This document shows positions 34,072 to 42,693 of a DNA stretch of 64,000 nucleotides, piece by piece. The position numbers and the translations under genes are program-made. Below the pieces are notes generated by a model. That model saw only the letters and a program-made list of their open reading frames with translations. It made no database searches and was not told the DNA's origin. This stretch comes from Halobacillus litoralis (lineage in GTDB: Bacteria > Bacillota > Bacilli > Bacillales > Halobacillaceae). The DNA lies in NCBI RefSeq assembly GCF_004101865.1, contig NZ_CP026118.1:1629001-1693000 (forward strand), read 5' to 3'. How positions within the stretch are numbered: the first letter of the stretch is position 1; each line of letters starts with the position of its first letter.

Positions 34072-34453
34072 ATCATCCTATTTGCCCTATCTCTTCACAA
34101 TGGTGGCAGCTTCACTAATGACCACGTATATCGAATTATGGTTCACCGCACAGAATCACTATATCTTTCTGACCCGTCCCTTTCCTACTGTGTTTCTAAT
34201 TGACATTCGTCTTACACTCATCGTAATCCCTTTATTCACTTTCATAGCTTTATGGATAATGAAGTCGTTGCAGGGGATGAATCGATTCAGCTTCATACTT
34301 CTTACCAGTTTGCTGGCGATGCTGCTGGAGCCGGTTTCGGAGCAGGCTGGATGGGTCGCATTCAGCCCAGATTGGAAGCACCTCTATTCATTTTTTGGAT
34401 ATGCCGTCTTCCTTCTGCTTATCCGCCGAATTCACGTGATCGCCGACAGATAG
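33995..34453 (+). CDS. Small four-helix membrane protein (CBO0543-like)
   Basis: A 152-residue protein with a hydrophilic N-terminus and about four membrane segments (YLFTMVAASLMTTYIELWF; IRLTLIVIPLFTFIALWIM; SFILLTSLLAMLLEPVSE; LYSFFGYAVFLLLIRR). Overall layout reminds me of the CBO0543 family of Firmicutes membrane proteins, but the match is by impression only. Start ATG 33995 follows GGAGAG, inside the end of the DUF2515 gene (77-bp overlap), so the two are likely co-expressed. No function can be offered. Confidence 0.7.
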   Translation: MTIVKPSKNSNGLSSPKMSYFNANSKSSYLPYLFTMVAASLMTTYIELWFTAQNHYIFLTRPFPTVFLIDIRLTLIVIPLFTFIALWIMKSLQGMNRFSFILLTSLLAMLLEPVSEQAGWVAFSPDWKHLYSFFGYAVFLLLIRRIHVIADR

Positions 34454-34559
34454 TTCAAATACCGTTAACAATATTCATGGGCACGATTTGAGATTATTTA
34501 TGCTCCCTGTGATACGATGTGTAAAGTCAACACATTGAAGCAAGATTGGAGCATCATTA

Positions 34560-35975
34560 ATGAAACAAATAACCAAACGAGGGTATACCTTATTTATCAG
34601 TCTATATGTGATTATGCATTTCATCGGTGCTTTCGCAGGAGAAGAAAAGCTTTCGACGACCCTGTCCCTATTCGGTCTGGCATCCTTTGCCATCGGGTAT
34701 TTCTTTTTATCTATGAAACAGGCATGGATTTCGCTTTTACTCTTTGTAATCGCCCTGATTGTTCACATTTCTGCAGGTACTTCTCTCATAGAAGCAAGCG
34801 TATCGGGCTTCACAGTGATGAGTGGACTGATCGCCCTCTTACTTATCGTACCTACAATCAGCTGGGTATTAGAAGAAAAGCCGTACATTGAATCCGTTAT
34901 TAATTTCGCCCAAAACTTGCTCAACACAAGTCGCAAGTTTTATTTCGGAATGATGGTCATTACACAAATCATCTCCTACTTCCTGTTATTTGGTTCCATC
35001 CCTATGGTATATGGGATGATTAACGATTTTTTAAACAACCAAAAAGGTGAAGCATGGGAGAATTATAAAGGGACAGCTTTACTTCGTGCCTTCGCTTTAA
35101 CAACGATGTGGGTAGTCAGCATACCGAGTTTTATTTTTGCCGTGCACGCGCTTGGTGCATCGTTAGGTTTATCCATTTTGCAAGGCTTTTTCATCTCTAT
35201 CGCCGGTATCCTTCTGTCTGTTCTCTTCTCATATTTTCAGGAACGGCATTATGGAGTGGATCTTACCGCAGGCATCCACGAACAACTAGCTGAAATTACA
35301 GAGAAAAAACAGCAAGGGACACATGGAAATCGAGATGCGCTCGAATTCGGATTTTTATTTATAACGTTATTCGGTTCCATTTTCATTCTCAATGCGATTT
35401 GGGACGTTCAGCTATTGCTTATCATCCCCATCGTGATCGTAGCCTGGGTCATCCTTTACTTCATCATTCGGGGGAGAAGCAGTGCGATTGTGGAGAATGG
35501 GAAAACGTATGGTGCGAAAAGCATTCCTAACAAAGCCCAGCAATTCTCGATTCTATTAGCAGCTGGATTTTTAATCGACGCAGTTAATCAGTCGGGATAT
35601 GGTGAATATATTATTGACGGACTTTTTTACATCACAGATGCCGTTCCGTTCTTGAACTTCCTATGGGTTCTTCCTTTTGTCGTAATTATTCTGGGGTTTA
35701 TCGGACTTGGTCCATTGACGGTCATCGTGCTGGTGTCAGGTATTTTACAAGGGGTCGAATTGCCTTACCCACCTGAGATAGTTGTCCTTGGCATTACATC
35801 AGGGAGCGTAATTTCGATCATGCTGTCCCCGCTGATTTTGCCATCGATCATTCTAAGTTCTGTTAACCGGCTCAGCATCATCAAGAACGGTCTGCTATTT
35901 AACTATAAATACGCCATTGCCTTTTATCTCATGGTGCAGATTTATCTTCAACTTTTTGTTGTGTTGTTCTTATAG
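34560..35975 (+). CDS. Polytopic membrane protein, unknown transporter-like
   Basis: A 471-residue protein with roughly twelve hydrophobic segments and a single larger hydrophilic loop near residues 225-255 (YFQERHYGVDLTAGIHEQLAEITEKKQQ). The C-terminal half holds short Gly/Pro-rich hairpins between helices (LGFIGLGPLTVIVLVSG; ITSGSVISIMLSPLILPS), reminiscent of re-entrant loops in ion-transporter superfamily permeases such as the TRAP-M/DcuC/CitM groups. I cannot assign a family. The ATG is preceded by TTGGAGC. It follows the small membrane protein by about 100 bp and ends in a strong terminator. Confidence 0.75.
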   Translation: MKQITKRGYTLFISLYVIMHFIGAFAGEEKLSTTLSLFGLASFAIGYFFLSMKQAWISLLLFVIALIVHISAGTSLIEASVSGFTVMSGLIALLLIVPTISWVLEEKPYIESVINFAQNLLNTSRKFYFGMMVITQIISYFLLFGSIPMVYGMINDFLNNQKGEAWENYKGTALLRAFALTTMWVVSIPSFIFAVHALGASLGLSILQGFFISIAGILLSVLFSYFQERHYGVDLTAGIHEQLAEITEKKQQGTHGNRDALEFGFLFITLFGSIFILNAIWDVQLLLIIPIVIVAWVILYFIIRGRSSAIVENGKTYGAKSIPNKAQQFSILLAAGFLIDAVNQSGYGEYIIDGLFYITDAVPFLNFLWVLPFVVIILGFIGLGPLTVIVLVSGILQGVELPYPPEIVVLGITSGSVISIMLSPLILPSIILSSVNRLSIIKNGLLFNYKYAIAFYLMVQIYLQLFVVLFL

Positions 35976-36060
35976 AAGGAATCACTATCAAAAAAGATGG
36001 CGAACAGCTGCGGGATCACTGAAGAACTGCAACTTTTTATGAGTTATGCATCAAATAAAA

Positions 36061-36102
36061 AAGCCGAGTTGGACGATTTTATCGTTCAACTCGGCTTCTT
36101 TT
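36061..36102 (+). terminator. Strong intrinsic terminator
   Basis: Perfect AAGCCGAGTTG/CAACTCGGCTT arms, additional ACGAT/ATCGT pairing in the loop, and a TCTTTT tail. Confidence 0.92.
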
Positions 36103-36167
36103 CTGCAACCTCTTGTACACGCTAGTGGTTTTTAAATCAAAAAAAACACTCATTTTAAATGGACCTC

Positions 36168-36314
36168 GTTGCTTCCACGAGGAGCTTTCGGTGGTGACGC
36201 CTGCGGGAACAGCACGAGTCGAAGATCCACTTGGTCAAGTGATCATCTTGACCAAATTAGCTGGAGCAGTTCCCGCGGCAAGCATCCACCGCCAAGCGAT
36301 TCGTGGGAAGCAAC
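36168..36314. repeat. Long imperfect inverted repeat (about 147 bp hairpin)
   Basis: The arms GTTGCTTCCACGA (36168-36180) and TCGTGGGAAGCAAC (36301-36314), GCGGGAACAGC and GCAGTTCCCGC, and the centre TTGGTCAAG/CTTGACCAA (36231-36253) share one symmetry point near 36241. The whole intergenic segment therefore folds on itself. No open frame or tRNA is present. It looks like a non-coding intergenic hairpin repeat of the kind scattered in Bacillaceae genomes. Confidence 0.8.
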
Positions 36315-36407
36315 AACAAACTTTAACAACTCCTCTAGATTGACAGTTTTTTTTTTCAGTCGTCTCACAGCTGCTCGCCATCTTTTTTTCTTATTCAGCA
36401 GAAGTGG

Positions 36408-37868
36408 TCAGTTTTTGAGCACTAACTTTGCAACTGATTCTACATGATAAGTCTGTGGAAACATATCCACTGGCTGAATTCCTTCAACCTCATACCCATT
36501 CTTCACCAAGTATTTCAAATCCCGTACTTGTGTTTCCGGATTACAGGAAACATACACGATCCGCTTCGGCTTAAGCTTCACAACGCTTGATAAGAATGCT
36601 TCATCACTCCCGCTTCTCGGCGGATCCATAATTACCACATCCGCTTTATCTCCGCGTTCTGCCATTTCCACCATGAATTCCCCGGCATCACCCTGGTAGA
36701 AGCGGGCATTTTTCACACCGTTACGTTTCGAATTTCGGATGGCGTCTTTAACCGCATCTTTATTCATCTCTACGCCAATAACCTTTCTTGCTTTCTGGCT
36801 GGCAACCAGACCAATCGTACCGATCCCGCAGTAGGCATCGATTACGGTTTCCTTGCCAGTCAACCCAGCCATTTCAATCGCTTTTCCATATAACTTCTCC
36901 GTCTGGACTGGATTGATCTGATAGAAAGATTTCGCTGATATCTCGAATTTCAGTCCACATAAAGTATCTGTGATTGTTCCTTTGCCGAATAATACGTCCT
37001 CCTGATTGCCCAGCACGATGCTGGTGTCCCGTTTATTCACATTCAGCAGCATTGTCGTAATTTCGGGGTGGGCTTTTCGTAAAGTTTTCACAAAATTCTT
37101 TTTCCCCTTGAACTCAGAGGATGCGGCGACCAGCACCACCATGATTTCCCCGCTGACTTTACCAACTTTAATCAATACGTGCCGCAAAAACCCCCGTCCA
37201 GTATCTTCGTTATACGGCTGCATTTTAGTGTTTTTCATATAGTCCTTGAGCGTCCCTGCGATCTCATCCGCTTTCGGATCGTGAATGAGACACTTATCAA
37301 TCGGGATGATTTCATGGGTGTGCGGTCCATACAGCCCGCCAATCACCTCTCGCTTGTGATTCAAGCCGAATGTCGTGTGGTTCTTATTACGGTAATCATA
37401 CGGGTGATCCATTGTCATAATAGGTTCAGGCTTTACGAACGGCTTCATCAAGGTATCTACTGTTTCCTGCTTGAAACGCGATTGCGCCTGATTGCTCATA
37501 TGCTGGAGCTGGCATCCGCCGCACTCGTAATAATACGGACACGGTGGATCGACCCGTTCCTCTGCTGAAGTGATAACACGCTTCAACTCTGCGTTCACCA
37601 AACTCCCTTTTTGAAAGACATTCACCTCCGCCTTTTCACCAGGCAAAAGAAGTGGCACTTCCAGCTGCTTCCCTTTCCACTCGGCAATGCCTTTGCCTTC
37701 ATTGGTCAAACCCGAACATGTCACCTCAGCGGTTACAGCGTTCTTACTGCGTTGAGACTTGCCTTTGCGCTCGTTATTTCTGGATTTGTTTTGTTTCCCA
37801 TATGATTTTTCAGAACGTTTAGGTTTATTTTTGGATTTCTTATATCCAAGACTTTTTCGTTTACTCAT
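36408..37868 (-). CDS. rlmCD: 23S rRNA (uracil-5-)-methyltransferase RlmCD/RumA family
   Basis: A 486-residue enzyme. A very basic N-terminal tail (MSKRKSLGYKKSKNKPKRSEKS) leads into a TRAM domain, then the iron-sulfur ligands in CPYYYECGGCQLQHMS, then a Rossmann SAM domain with DAYCGIGTIGLVAS and VVIMDPPRSG. The catalytic Cys is in RIVYVSCNPETQVRDL. In B. subtilis the single homologue YefA (RlmCD) methylates both U747 and U1939 of 23S rRNA. I prefer the ATG at 37868 with AGGAAG ahead; a GTG at 37874 is also in frame. Confidence 0.92.
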   Translation of the reverse strand: MSKRKSLGYKKSKNKPKRSEKSYGKQNKSRNNERKGKSQRSKNAVTAEVTCSGLTNEGKGIAEWKGKQLEVPLLLPGEKAEVNVFQKGSLVNAELKRVITSAEERVDPPCPYYYECGGCQLQHMSNQAQSRFKQETVDTLMKPFVKPEPIMTMDHPYDYRNKNHTTFGLNHKREVIGGLYGPHTHEIIPIDKCLIHDPKADEIAGTLKDYMKNTKMQPYNEDTGRGFLRHVLIKVGKVSGEIMVVLVAASSEFKGKKNFVKTLRKAHPEITTMLLNVNKRDTSIVLGNQEDVLFGKGTITDTLCGLKFEISAKSFYQINPVQTEKLYGKAIEMAGLTGKETVIDAYCGIGTIGLVASQKARKVIGVEMNKDAVKDAIRNSKRNGVKNARFYQGDAGEFMVEMAERGDKADVVIMDPPRSGSDEAFLSSVVKLKPKRIVYVSCNPETQVRDLKYLVKNGYEVEGIQPVDMFPQTYHVESVAKLVLKN

Positions 37869-37972
37869 AGGCACTTCCTGTCTTTAGTTCATTTGCCCTC
37901 ATTATAAACCACCCAAAGCGGGCGGTAAAACAAACGATGATAAAAAACGTCCCGTCCAAAAAGCTTCAGGCT

Positions 37973-38728
37973 TTACGATATCCCTCTATATTCCCTCGGT
38001 GAATAGGCAGTTACCTTTTTAAAATTCCGATTGAATGACCGCAAATTATTATAACCGCAACTCATAGCAATCTCACCAATCGTCTTCTGCCTATTTTTCA
38101 ATAAATAACAAGCTTGTGAAATTCGGTATTGAGTAAGATATTCGGTAAAGGATATATTCGCCATCTGAACAAATAGCTTTGATAAATAGGCATAATCATA
38201 TTGTAGATCTTTGGCAACAGATTTTAATGTGCAATCCTCACAATAATATTTATCCACGTAAAGCAGAATTTTATGAAACACCTGTGTTTTTGAAGAATAG
38301 GCAACGGGAGTCAGGCTGGTTTGGTCCACTAGAGCACCACATATGTCATAAAGAAAACTCTTTTGTCTATAAATTGAATCCAATCCATGTAAGTCAGGGA
38401 CATCCTCTAAATGAATCTGATTATTTTCAGGAATGGTTCCCTTAGCGTTTGCAAAAAAATGTCCAATTAATTCAGGTGAAAAAATGACGATTGTAATATT
38501 GGAATGTTTGATTGTTTGAAACTCATGAATCTGATTATTAAAAATAAAAACTAAATCATTTTTATGTAGTGAATATTTCTTTTTATCAACGGTTGCGAGC
38601 AATTCCCCTTCATTTACGATGATTAATTCATAAGCCCGGTGAAAGTGGAGAGGGAAATTCTCATTAACCAGCGTGAAGTGCTCAAATGACTCCTTCTCTT
38701 CTACTCCATGACGCTCAAAGAAAACCAC
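37973..38728 (-). CDS. AraC-family transcriptional regulator
   Basis: A 251-residue regulator. The N-terminal cupin part (FPLHFHRAYELIIVNEGELLATVDKKKYSLHKNDLVFI) would bind a small ligand. The C-terminal 100 residues carry two helix-turn-helix units (TLKSVAKDLQYDYAYLSKLFVQ and TIGEIAMSCGYNNLRSFNRNFKKVTAYSPREYR), the classic AraC signature. It is divergent from the GH120 xylosidase gene with 167 bp between, so it most likely controls that gene in response to a xylose or xylo-oligosaccharide signal. The ligand is inferred only from the neighbour. Confidence 0.92.
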   Translation of the reverse strand: MVFFERHGVEEKESFEHFTLVNENFPLHFHRAYELIIVNEGELLATVDKKKYSLHKNDLVFIFNNQIHEFQTIKHSNITIVIFSPELIGHFFANAKGTIPENNQIHLEDVPDLHGLDSIYRQKSFLYDICGALVDQTSLTPVAYSSKTQVFHKILLYVDKYYCEDCTLKSVAKDLQYDYAYLSKLFVQMANISFTEYLTQYRISQACYLLKNRQKTIGEIAMSCGYNNLRSFNRNFKKVTAYSPREYRGIS

Positions 38729-38895
38729 GGTCTTCTCCCCTTCCCATATACACTAATATTGTCTTATATTGTACTATATTTTGAATAGTTTTAATTTTAT
38801 AGAATTTTTATAATGAATATAATGCTTGTTCACCATTAAGTGCCGGGATAAGCCAAAAGCATCGCTTGAATAGTTGAACTAGAGGAGGAAGGTAA
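38729..38895. promoter_or_regulatory. Divergent regulatory region araC-type gene / GH120
   Basis: AT-rich, with TATAAT at about 38809-38814 reading toward the xylosidase and AT-rich candidate -10 elements toward the regulator (38760-38775). I could not find a clean repeated operator. The GH120 SD is GAGGAGG at 38882-38888. Confidence 0.5.
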
Positions 38896-40818
38896 ATGGC
38901 TTTTGAATATCATGTTGCAAAAAATGGATCGGACCTTAGCGAGGGAACGGAACAAAGTCCATTCTTGACCATCAATCAGGCTGCATCTGCTGCAGTTGCT
39001 GGGGATACTATCATCGTCCATGAAGGAGAATACCGTGAATGGGTGAAACCGAAGAATTCAGGATTAAGTGAAACGAGAAGGATTACTTATAAAGCCGCTG
39101 ACGGAGAGAGAGTTGTCATCAAAGGATCTGAACAAATTCATGATTGGGAGCAACTTGAAGGATCTGTTTGGAAAACTAGCGTGTCCAACGATTTATTCGG
39201 AGACTACAATCCCTTTAAAGAAGAAATTTTCGGTGATTGGGTTGTATATAATCCCGGAAGACATCTGGGAGATGTGTATTTGAATGGAAAGTCCTTTTAT
39301 GAAGCTGAAAATCTCGAACAAGTTATGAACCCTTCTATACAAACGGAAGTATTGGATCACTGGACAAATAAGGTGGTTCCTGCGCACAATCCCGGCCAAT
39401 CCAAATATGACTGGTTTGCAGAAGTAGGTGAAAATAAAACAACCATTTATGCCAATTTTCATGGAGAGGATCCTACAAAGGAATCAGTTGAAATAAACGT
39501 TCGGAAATGTTGCTTTTATCCAGTAGAAACAGGTGTGAATTACATTACTGTCAGAGGCTTTGAAATGGCCCAGGCCGCCACTCCCTGGACACCACCTACG
39601 GCCGACCAGCCAGGGTTAGTCGGTCCCCATTGGAGTAAAGGATGGATCATCGAAGAGAATGTTATTCACGACTCCAAGTGTAGTGCAATCAGTATCGGCA
39701 AAGAAGGTTCCACAGGAAATAATTATCGATCGAAACGAAAGGATAAGCCGGGCTATCAATACCAGTTAGAATCTGTCTTCCTGGCCGGACAAGCTGGTTG
39801 GAGCAAAGAGAAGATCGGATCCCATACGATCCGGAACAACACGATATATGATTGTGGACAAAATGGGATCGTCGGACATTTGGGATGTGTTTTTAGTGAA
39901 ATATATAACAACCACATTTATAATATCGCTTTAAAGAGAGAGTTTTATGGACATGAAATCGCAGGGATTAAGCTCCACGCCCCCATTGATGTACAAATCC
40001 ACCACAATCGCATCCATGACTGCTCACTGGGGACATGGTTGGATTGGCAGACACAAGGGACTAGAGTAAGCAGTAACCTTTACTATCGAAACAATCGCGA
40101 TTTGTTTGTAGAAGTCAGCAGTGGGCCCTACATCGTTGACAACAATATACTGACGGCGGACTATGCCTTAGACAATCATGCGCAAGGAGGCGCCTACGTC
40201 AACAATTTGATTCATGGAGAAATGGTACATCGGAAAATGCTGGACCGGGCAACCCCTTATCATGTGCCTCATAGTACAGAGGTGGCTGGGTTTGCTGTCA
40301 CCTATGGAGGAGATGACCGCTATTACAATAATATCTTCATAGGTAAGGAAAGCTTAAAAGAAGTAGGGACTGTTCATTACAATGGATATACAGCGTCATT
40401 AGAGGAATACATCGAAGTGGTCCATCAAAACCCAGGAGATCATGAAGCATTTAATAGTGTCGAACAGCCTGTTTATATTAACCATAATGCTTATTTAAAT
40501 GGGGCGGAATCTTTTGAACGTGAAAACGAAAAGATAACGGCAGACCAATTTGACCCTGATTTAAATATCATTGAAGAAGGGGACGAAGTGTATCTTTCCT
40601 TTGTGCTCCCAGACAATTTCGAGGAAATGCTTGGAAGTGTTCAAACGACCCAAACCTTGAATAGAGTCCGTATTGTTGATGCAGACTTTGAAAATCCAGA
40701 TGGAAGCGAAGTAACCTTAGATAAAGATTACCTTGGAGAAAAAAGGCAAGAAAAGAGTGTCCTGGGGCCGATCACCAAGTTGCAAAAAGGGAGAAATTAT
40801 ATAAAAGTATGGGGCTGA
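38896..40818 (+). CDS. GH120 beta-xylosidase
   Basis: The 640-residue protein matches, block for block, my recollection of Thermoanaerobacterium XylC, the GH120 type enzyme: YHVAKNGSD, AGDTIIVHEGEYREWVKPK, SCxFYPVET-like KCCFYPVETGVNYITV, SAISIGKEGSTGNNYRSKRKDKPGY. The proposed nucleophile Asp383 (LDWQTQG) and acid/base Glu406 (LFVEVSSG) are 23 residues apart, as in XylC (382/405). The fold is a right-handed beta-helix with an inserted beta-sandwich. There is no signal peptide, so it acts on xylobiose or short xylo-oligosaccharides inside the cell. No transporter or xylanase gene is adjacent. Confidence 0.92.
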   Translation: MAFEYHVAKNGSDLSEGTEQSPFLTINQAASAAVAGDTIIVHEGEYREWVKPKNSGLSETRRITYKAADGERVVIKGSEQIHDWEQLEGSVWKTSVSNDLFGDYNPFKEEIFGDWVVYNPGRHLGDVYLNGKSFYEAENLEQVMNPSIQTEVLDHWTNKVVPAHNPGQSKYDWFAEVGENKTTIYANFHGEDPTKESVEINVRKCCFYPVETGVNYITVRGFEMAQAATPWTPPTADQPGLVGPHWSKGWIIEENVIHDSKCSAISIGKEGSTGNNYRSKRKDKPGYQYQLESVFLAGQAGWSKEKIGSHTIRNNTIYDCGQNGIVGHLGCVFSEIYNNHIYNIALKREFYGHEIAGIKLHAPIDVQIHHNRIHDCSLGTWLDWQTQGTRVSSNLYYRNNRDLFVEVSSGPYIVDNNILTADYALDNHAQGGAYVNNLIHGEMVHRKMLDRATPYHVPHSTEVAGFAVTYGGDDRYYNNIFIGKESLKEVGTVHYNGYTASLEEYIEVVHQNPGDHEAFNSVEQPVYINHNAYLNGAESFERENEKITADQFDPDLNIIEEGDEVYLSFVLPDNFEEMLGSVQTTQTLNRVRIVDADFENPDGSEVTLDKDYLGEKRQEKSVLGPITKLQKGRNYIKVWG

Positions 40819-40955
40819 GTAATTATTCCTGTTAGTTAAAGAAAAAATACATTTTTAGAATTTTACTAGCCTTAACACACTCTCATCATATAGGAGGCGT
40901 GTTTGTAAATCTCCATGTGCGGAAAATATAAGTTTATAATAAAATTCACGACTAG

Positions 40956-41267
40956 TTATTCCATTTGACTGTTACTTTTGTTTGGTGATTCATTATAAGG
41001 ATCTTCACTCTTTTCACTTTTATCATCGTGAGTAGGGTGAGCACCATCTTCTTGTCTAGGTAGACCTGCGTGCAAATTCCGATTTTCATAAGCGAAATTA
41101 CTATAATACTGCTGCCCTTCTTTCCACGGCGTCTCTTTGTTTTCTACAGGATCCTCATTCCCTTTAGGATGGCCATAAGATCCATCAGGAAACTCTTCAG
41201 CTGTAAGAAAATTATTAAGTGTTTCTGCGTTTGCAAAATCCGTATATTTTTGATTTTTCTTTGTCAT
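40956..41267 (-). CDS. Small hydrophilic protein of unknown function
   Basis: A 103-residue, strongly charged, probably disordered protein: MTKKNQKYTDFANAETLNNFLTAEEFPDGSYG, then a Pro/Glu/Asn-rich middle (HPKGNEDPVENKETPWKEG) and an Asp/Ser/Glu tail. It resembles short Bacillaceae 'cytosolic proteins' sharing the FLTAEEFPxGxYG segment, which have no known function. A good GGGAGG site precedes the ATG. It stands alone. A spore or stress role would be a guess. Confidence 0.7.
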   Translation of the reverse strand: MTKKNQKYTDFANAETLNNFLTAEEFPDGSYGHPKGNEDPVENKETPWKEGQQYYSNFAYENRNLHAGLPRQEDGAHPTHDDKSEKSEDPYNESPNKSNSQME

Positions 41268-41455
41268 AAGTACCTCCCGTTTTTAAAGTATTTTAACCAA
41301 GGTGTAGTCAAACATACCTTCCATTTTTGCAATAAAATTGGGAATATCCTATTGAATTAGCACAATCTTACCTGTGTAAAAAAATGTCTAAATAAATAAA
41401 CTAAATGTGTTCTTAAAAACAAGGACTTAAAAACACTGTAAAGGGATGGTTACTG

Positions 41456-41644
41456 ATGAACGGTCGACAAAACGGATCTTCTTGGTTATCTTTAGGTACT
41501 GCTGGGGCTATTGGCGCCGCTGCTATGTATGGTATGTCACGAATAAACCGTAATGGCGGTGCAAAACAAATGGCAGAAAGAGCAAGAAATAGTCAACCAG
41601 TTCAAAATATGCAAAATACACTCCCTAATTTTGGCGGGAAATAA
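41456..41644 (+). CDS. Small DUF3918/YrzQ-like protein
   Basis: A 62-residue protein with one Gly/Ala-rich helix (WLSLGTAGAIGAAAMYGMSRI) followed by a basic, amphipathic tail (RNGGAKQMAERARNSQP). The layout resembles the short YrzQ/DUF3918 proteins of bacilli, but the call rests on pattern only. GGGATGG precedes the ATG and a terminator follows within 15 bp, so it is a real monocistronic gene. Confidence 0.65.
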   Translation: MNGRQNGSSWLSLGTAGAIGAAAMYGMSRINRNGGAKQMAERARNSQPVQNMQNTLPNFGGK

Positions 41645-41655
41645 AAATCATTCCT

Positions 41656-41686
41656 AAAAGACCCCTGAGAGGGGTCTTTTGTTTTT
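41656..41686 (+). terminator. Intrinsic terminator
   Basis: AAAAGACCCC/GGGGTCTTTT arms, 5-base loop, TTTTGTTTTT tail. Confidence 0.9.
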
Positions 41687-41993
41687 CTGCACCAAATATA
41701 AACTTAAATAAACTATAAAATACCGGGGCTTAGCCCTCCGCACAAGATGATCTTCCAGAGATTTTTCGTAAAGACTATCCACTTTAAGATGATGCCCTTC
41801 TGAAACTTACATAAAACTTGATTGTTCTTTGGACCAAAGATTCCATCCAGCGAAAGATTTTAGTCTATATCTTTAACACGGGTATAATTATATACTTTTG
41901 TCTAACCCCATCCCCTGATTTCCCGTAAGTTATGAATAATTTTCCTTGTTTGTGAAAACCTAATCCTGAACTAAAATTCAGGAGGTATAATCT
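41687..41993. other. Gap before the WGxxGxxG protein gene
   Basis: About 300 bp without a gene. GGTATAATTATA (41881-41892) is a good -10 candidate for the next gene. The SD is AGGAGGT just before 41994. Confidence 0.45.
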
Positions 41994-42254
41994 ATGGTAA
42001 AAAAAGTGACTTATTTACTTTGTTCTTTTTCTTTAGCCACAATGATTTTCGGTGGTTCTGTATTGGCTAACACTGGTGAAACCAATAATAACAATGGTAA
42101 CAATGATGTCGTCGATATGGACAACGACATCAATGATGACGTCAGAAACGTCGCAACAGGAAATAACAACGATGATGATACAGACTGGGGCTGGGTTGGA
42201 CTAATTGGTTTAGCCGGTTTACTTGGATTGCGTCGCCGAGATACTAGAGACTAA
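41994..42254 (+). CDS. Small exported protein with WGxxGxxG C-terminal anchor
   Basis: An 86-residue protein with three parts: a signal peptide (MVKKVTYLLCSFSLATMIFGGSVLAN), a low-complexity Asn/Asp-rich middle (residues 27-64), and a C-terminal segment WGWVGLIGLAGLLGLRRRD. This Trp-Gly helix with an Arg cluster is the WGxxGxxG sorting-like tail found in Bacillota, analogous to MYXO-CTERM and PEP-CTERM signals. The middle has no fold, so the mature part is a short acidic surface or membrane-anchored peptide. AGGAGGT precedes the ATG and a terminator follows. The dedicated processing protease, if any, is not in the window. Confidence 0.85.
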   Translation: MVKKVTYLLCSFSLATMIFGGSVLANTGETNNNNGNNDVVDMDNDINDDVRNVATGNNNDDDTDWGWVGLIGLAGLLGLRRRDTRD

Positions 42255-42263
42255 TAATGATGG

Positions 42264-42286
42264 AGAGGCCCACGAGGCCTCTTTTT
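42264..42286 (+). terminator. Intrinsic terminator
   Basis: AGAGGCC/GGCCTCT arms, 5-base loop, TTTTT tail, ten bases after the stop. Confidence 0.88.
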
Positions 42287-42415
42287 GTATTTACAGATCC
42301 ACCTCCCGAGGTGGTAAAACTACAACGAAACTACCCCCGTTCCTTCAGCTAACGGCTAGTTCGGTATTCGCTGTTCGAGACTTGAACCCTGGAATTCATG
42401 GCCATTCAGGGCACA

Positions 42416-42464
42416 CAAAAAGACTACTTACATCCCCATGAGGTAGTCTTTCGTTTGGTAGCTT
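42416..42464. repeat. Hairpin repeat, copy 1
   Basis: CAAAAAGACTAC and GTAGTCTTT arms followed by CGTTTGGTAGCT. A second copy with the same arms and a similar 3' extension lies at 46211-46258, so the two flank betA-betB. Confidence 0.65.
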
Positions 42465-42619
42465 TATTACCTGTTGAGAGTAAAATCAACCTTATATCAT
42501 GCCGCCCATTACCATGGGTGAGGGATATTTTTCATAAGTGACAAAAACGCTTTAATGGAGGTGCAATATATTTTCAATTTAAATACCAAAACCCATAAAA
42601 CAACATCCAGTCAAAAAAA

Positions 42620-42685
42620 GAGAAGGCACTCTATCTTTAATGTATGCTTCATCAGCAAATACATTTGGATAGAGTGCCTTCTCCT
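42620..42685 (-). terminator. Strong intrinsic terminator after betA
   Basis: GAGAAGGCACTCTATC/GATAGAGTGCCTTCTC arms with inner AATGTATGC/GCAAATACATT pairing and a run of seven Ts on minus. Confidence 0.92.
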
Positions 42686-42693
42686 GGAAAGCG

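Noticed and set aside
34560..35975. Assignment of the polytopic protein to a named transporter family
   Set aside because: Only general hydrophobic layout is visible; no family motif justified a name.
42340..42405. tRNA-like sequence with TTCGAGAC
   Set aside because: No acceptor stem or anticodon arm can be drawn; the motif alone is not enough.
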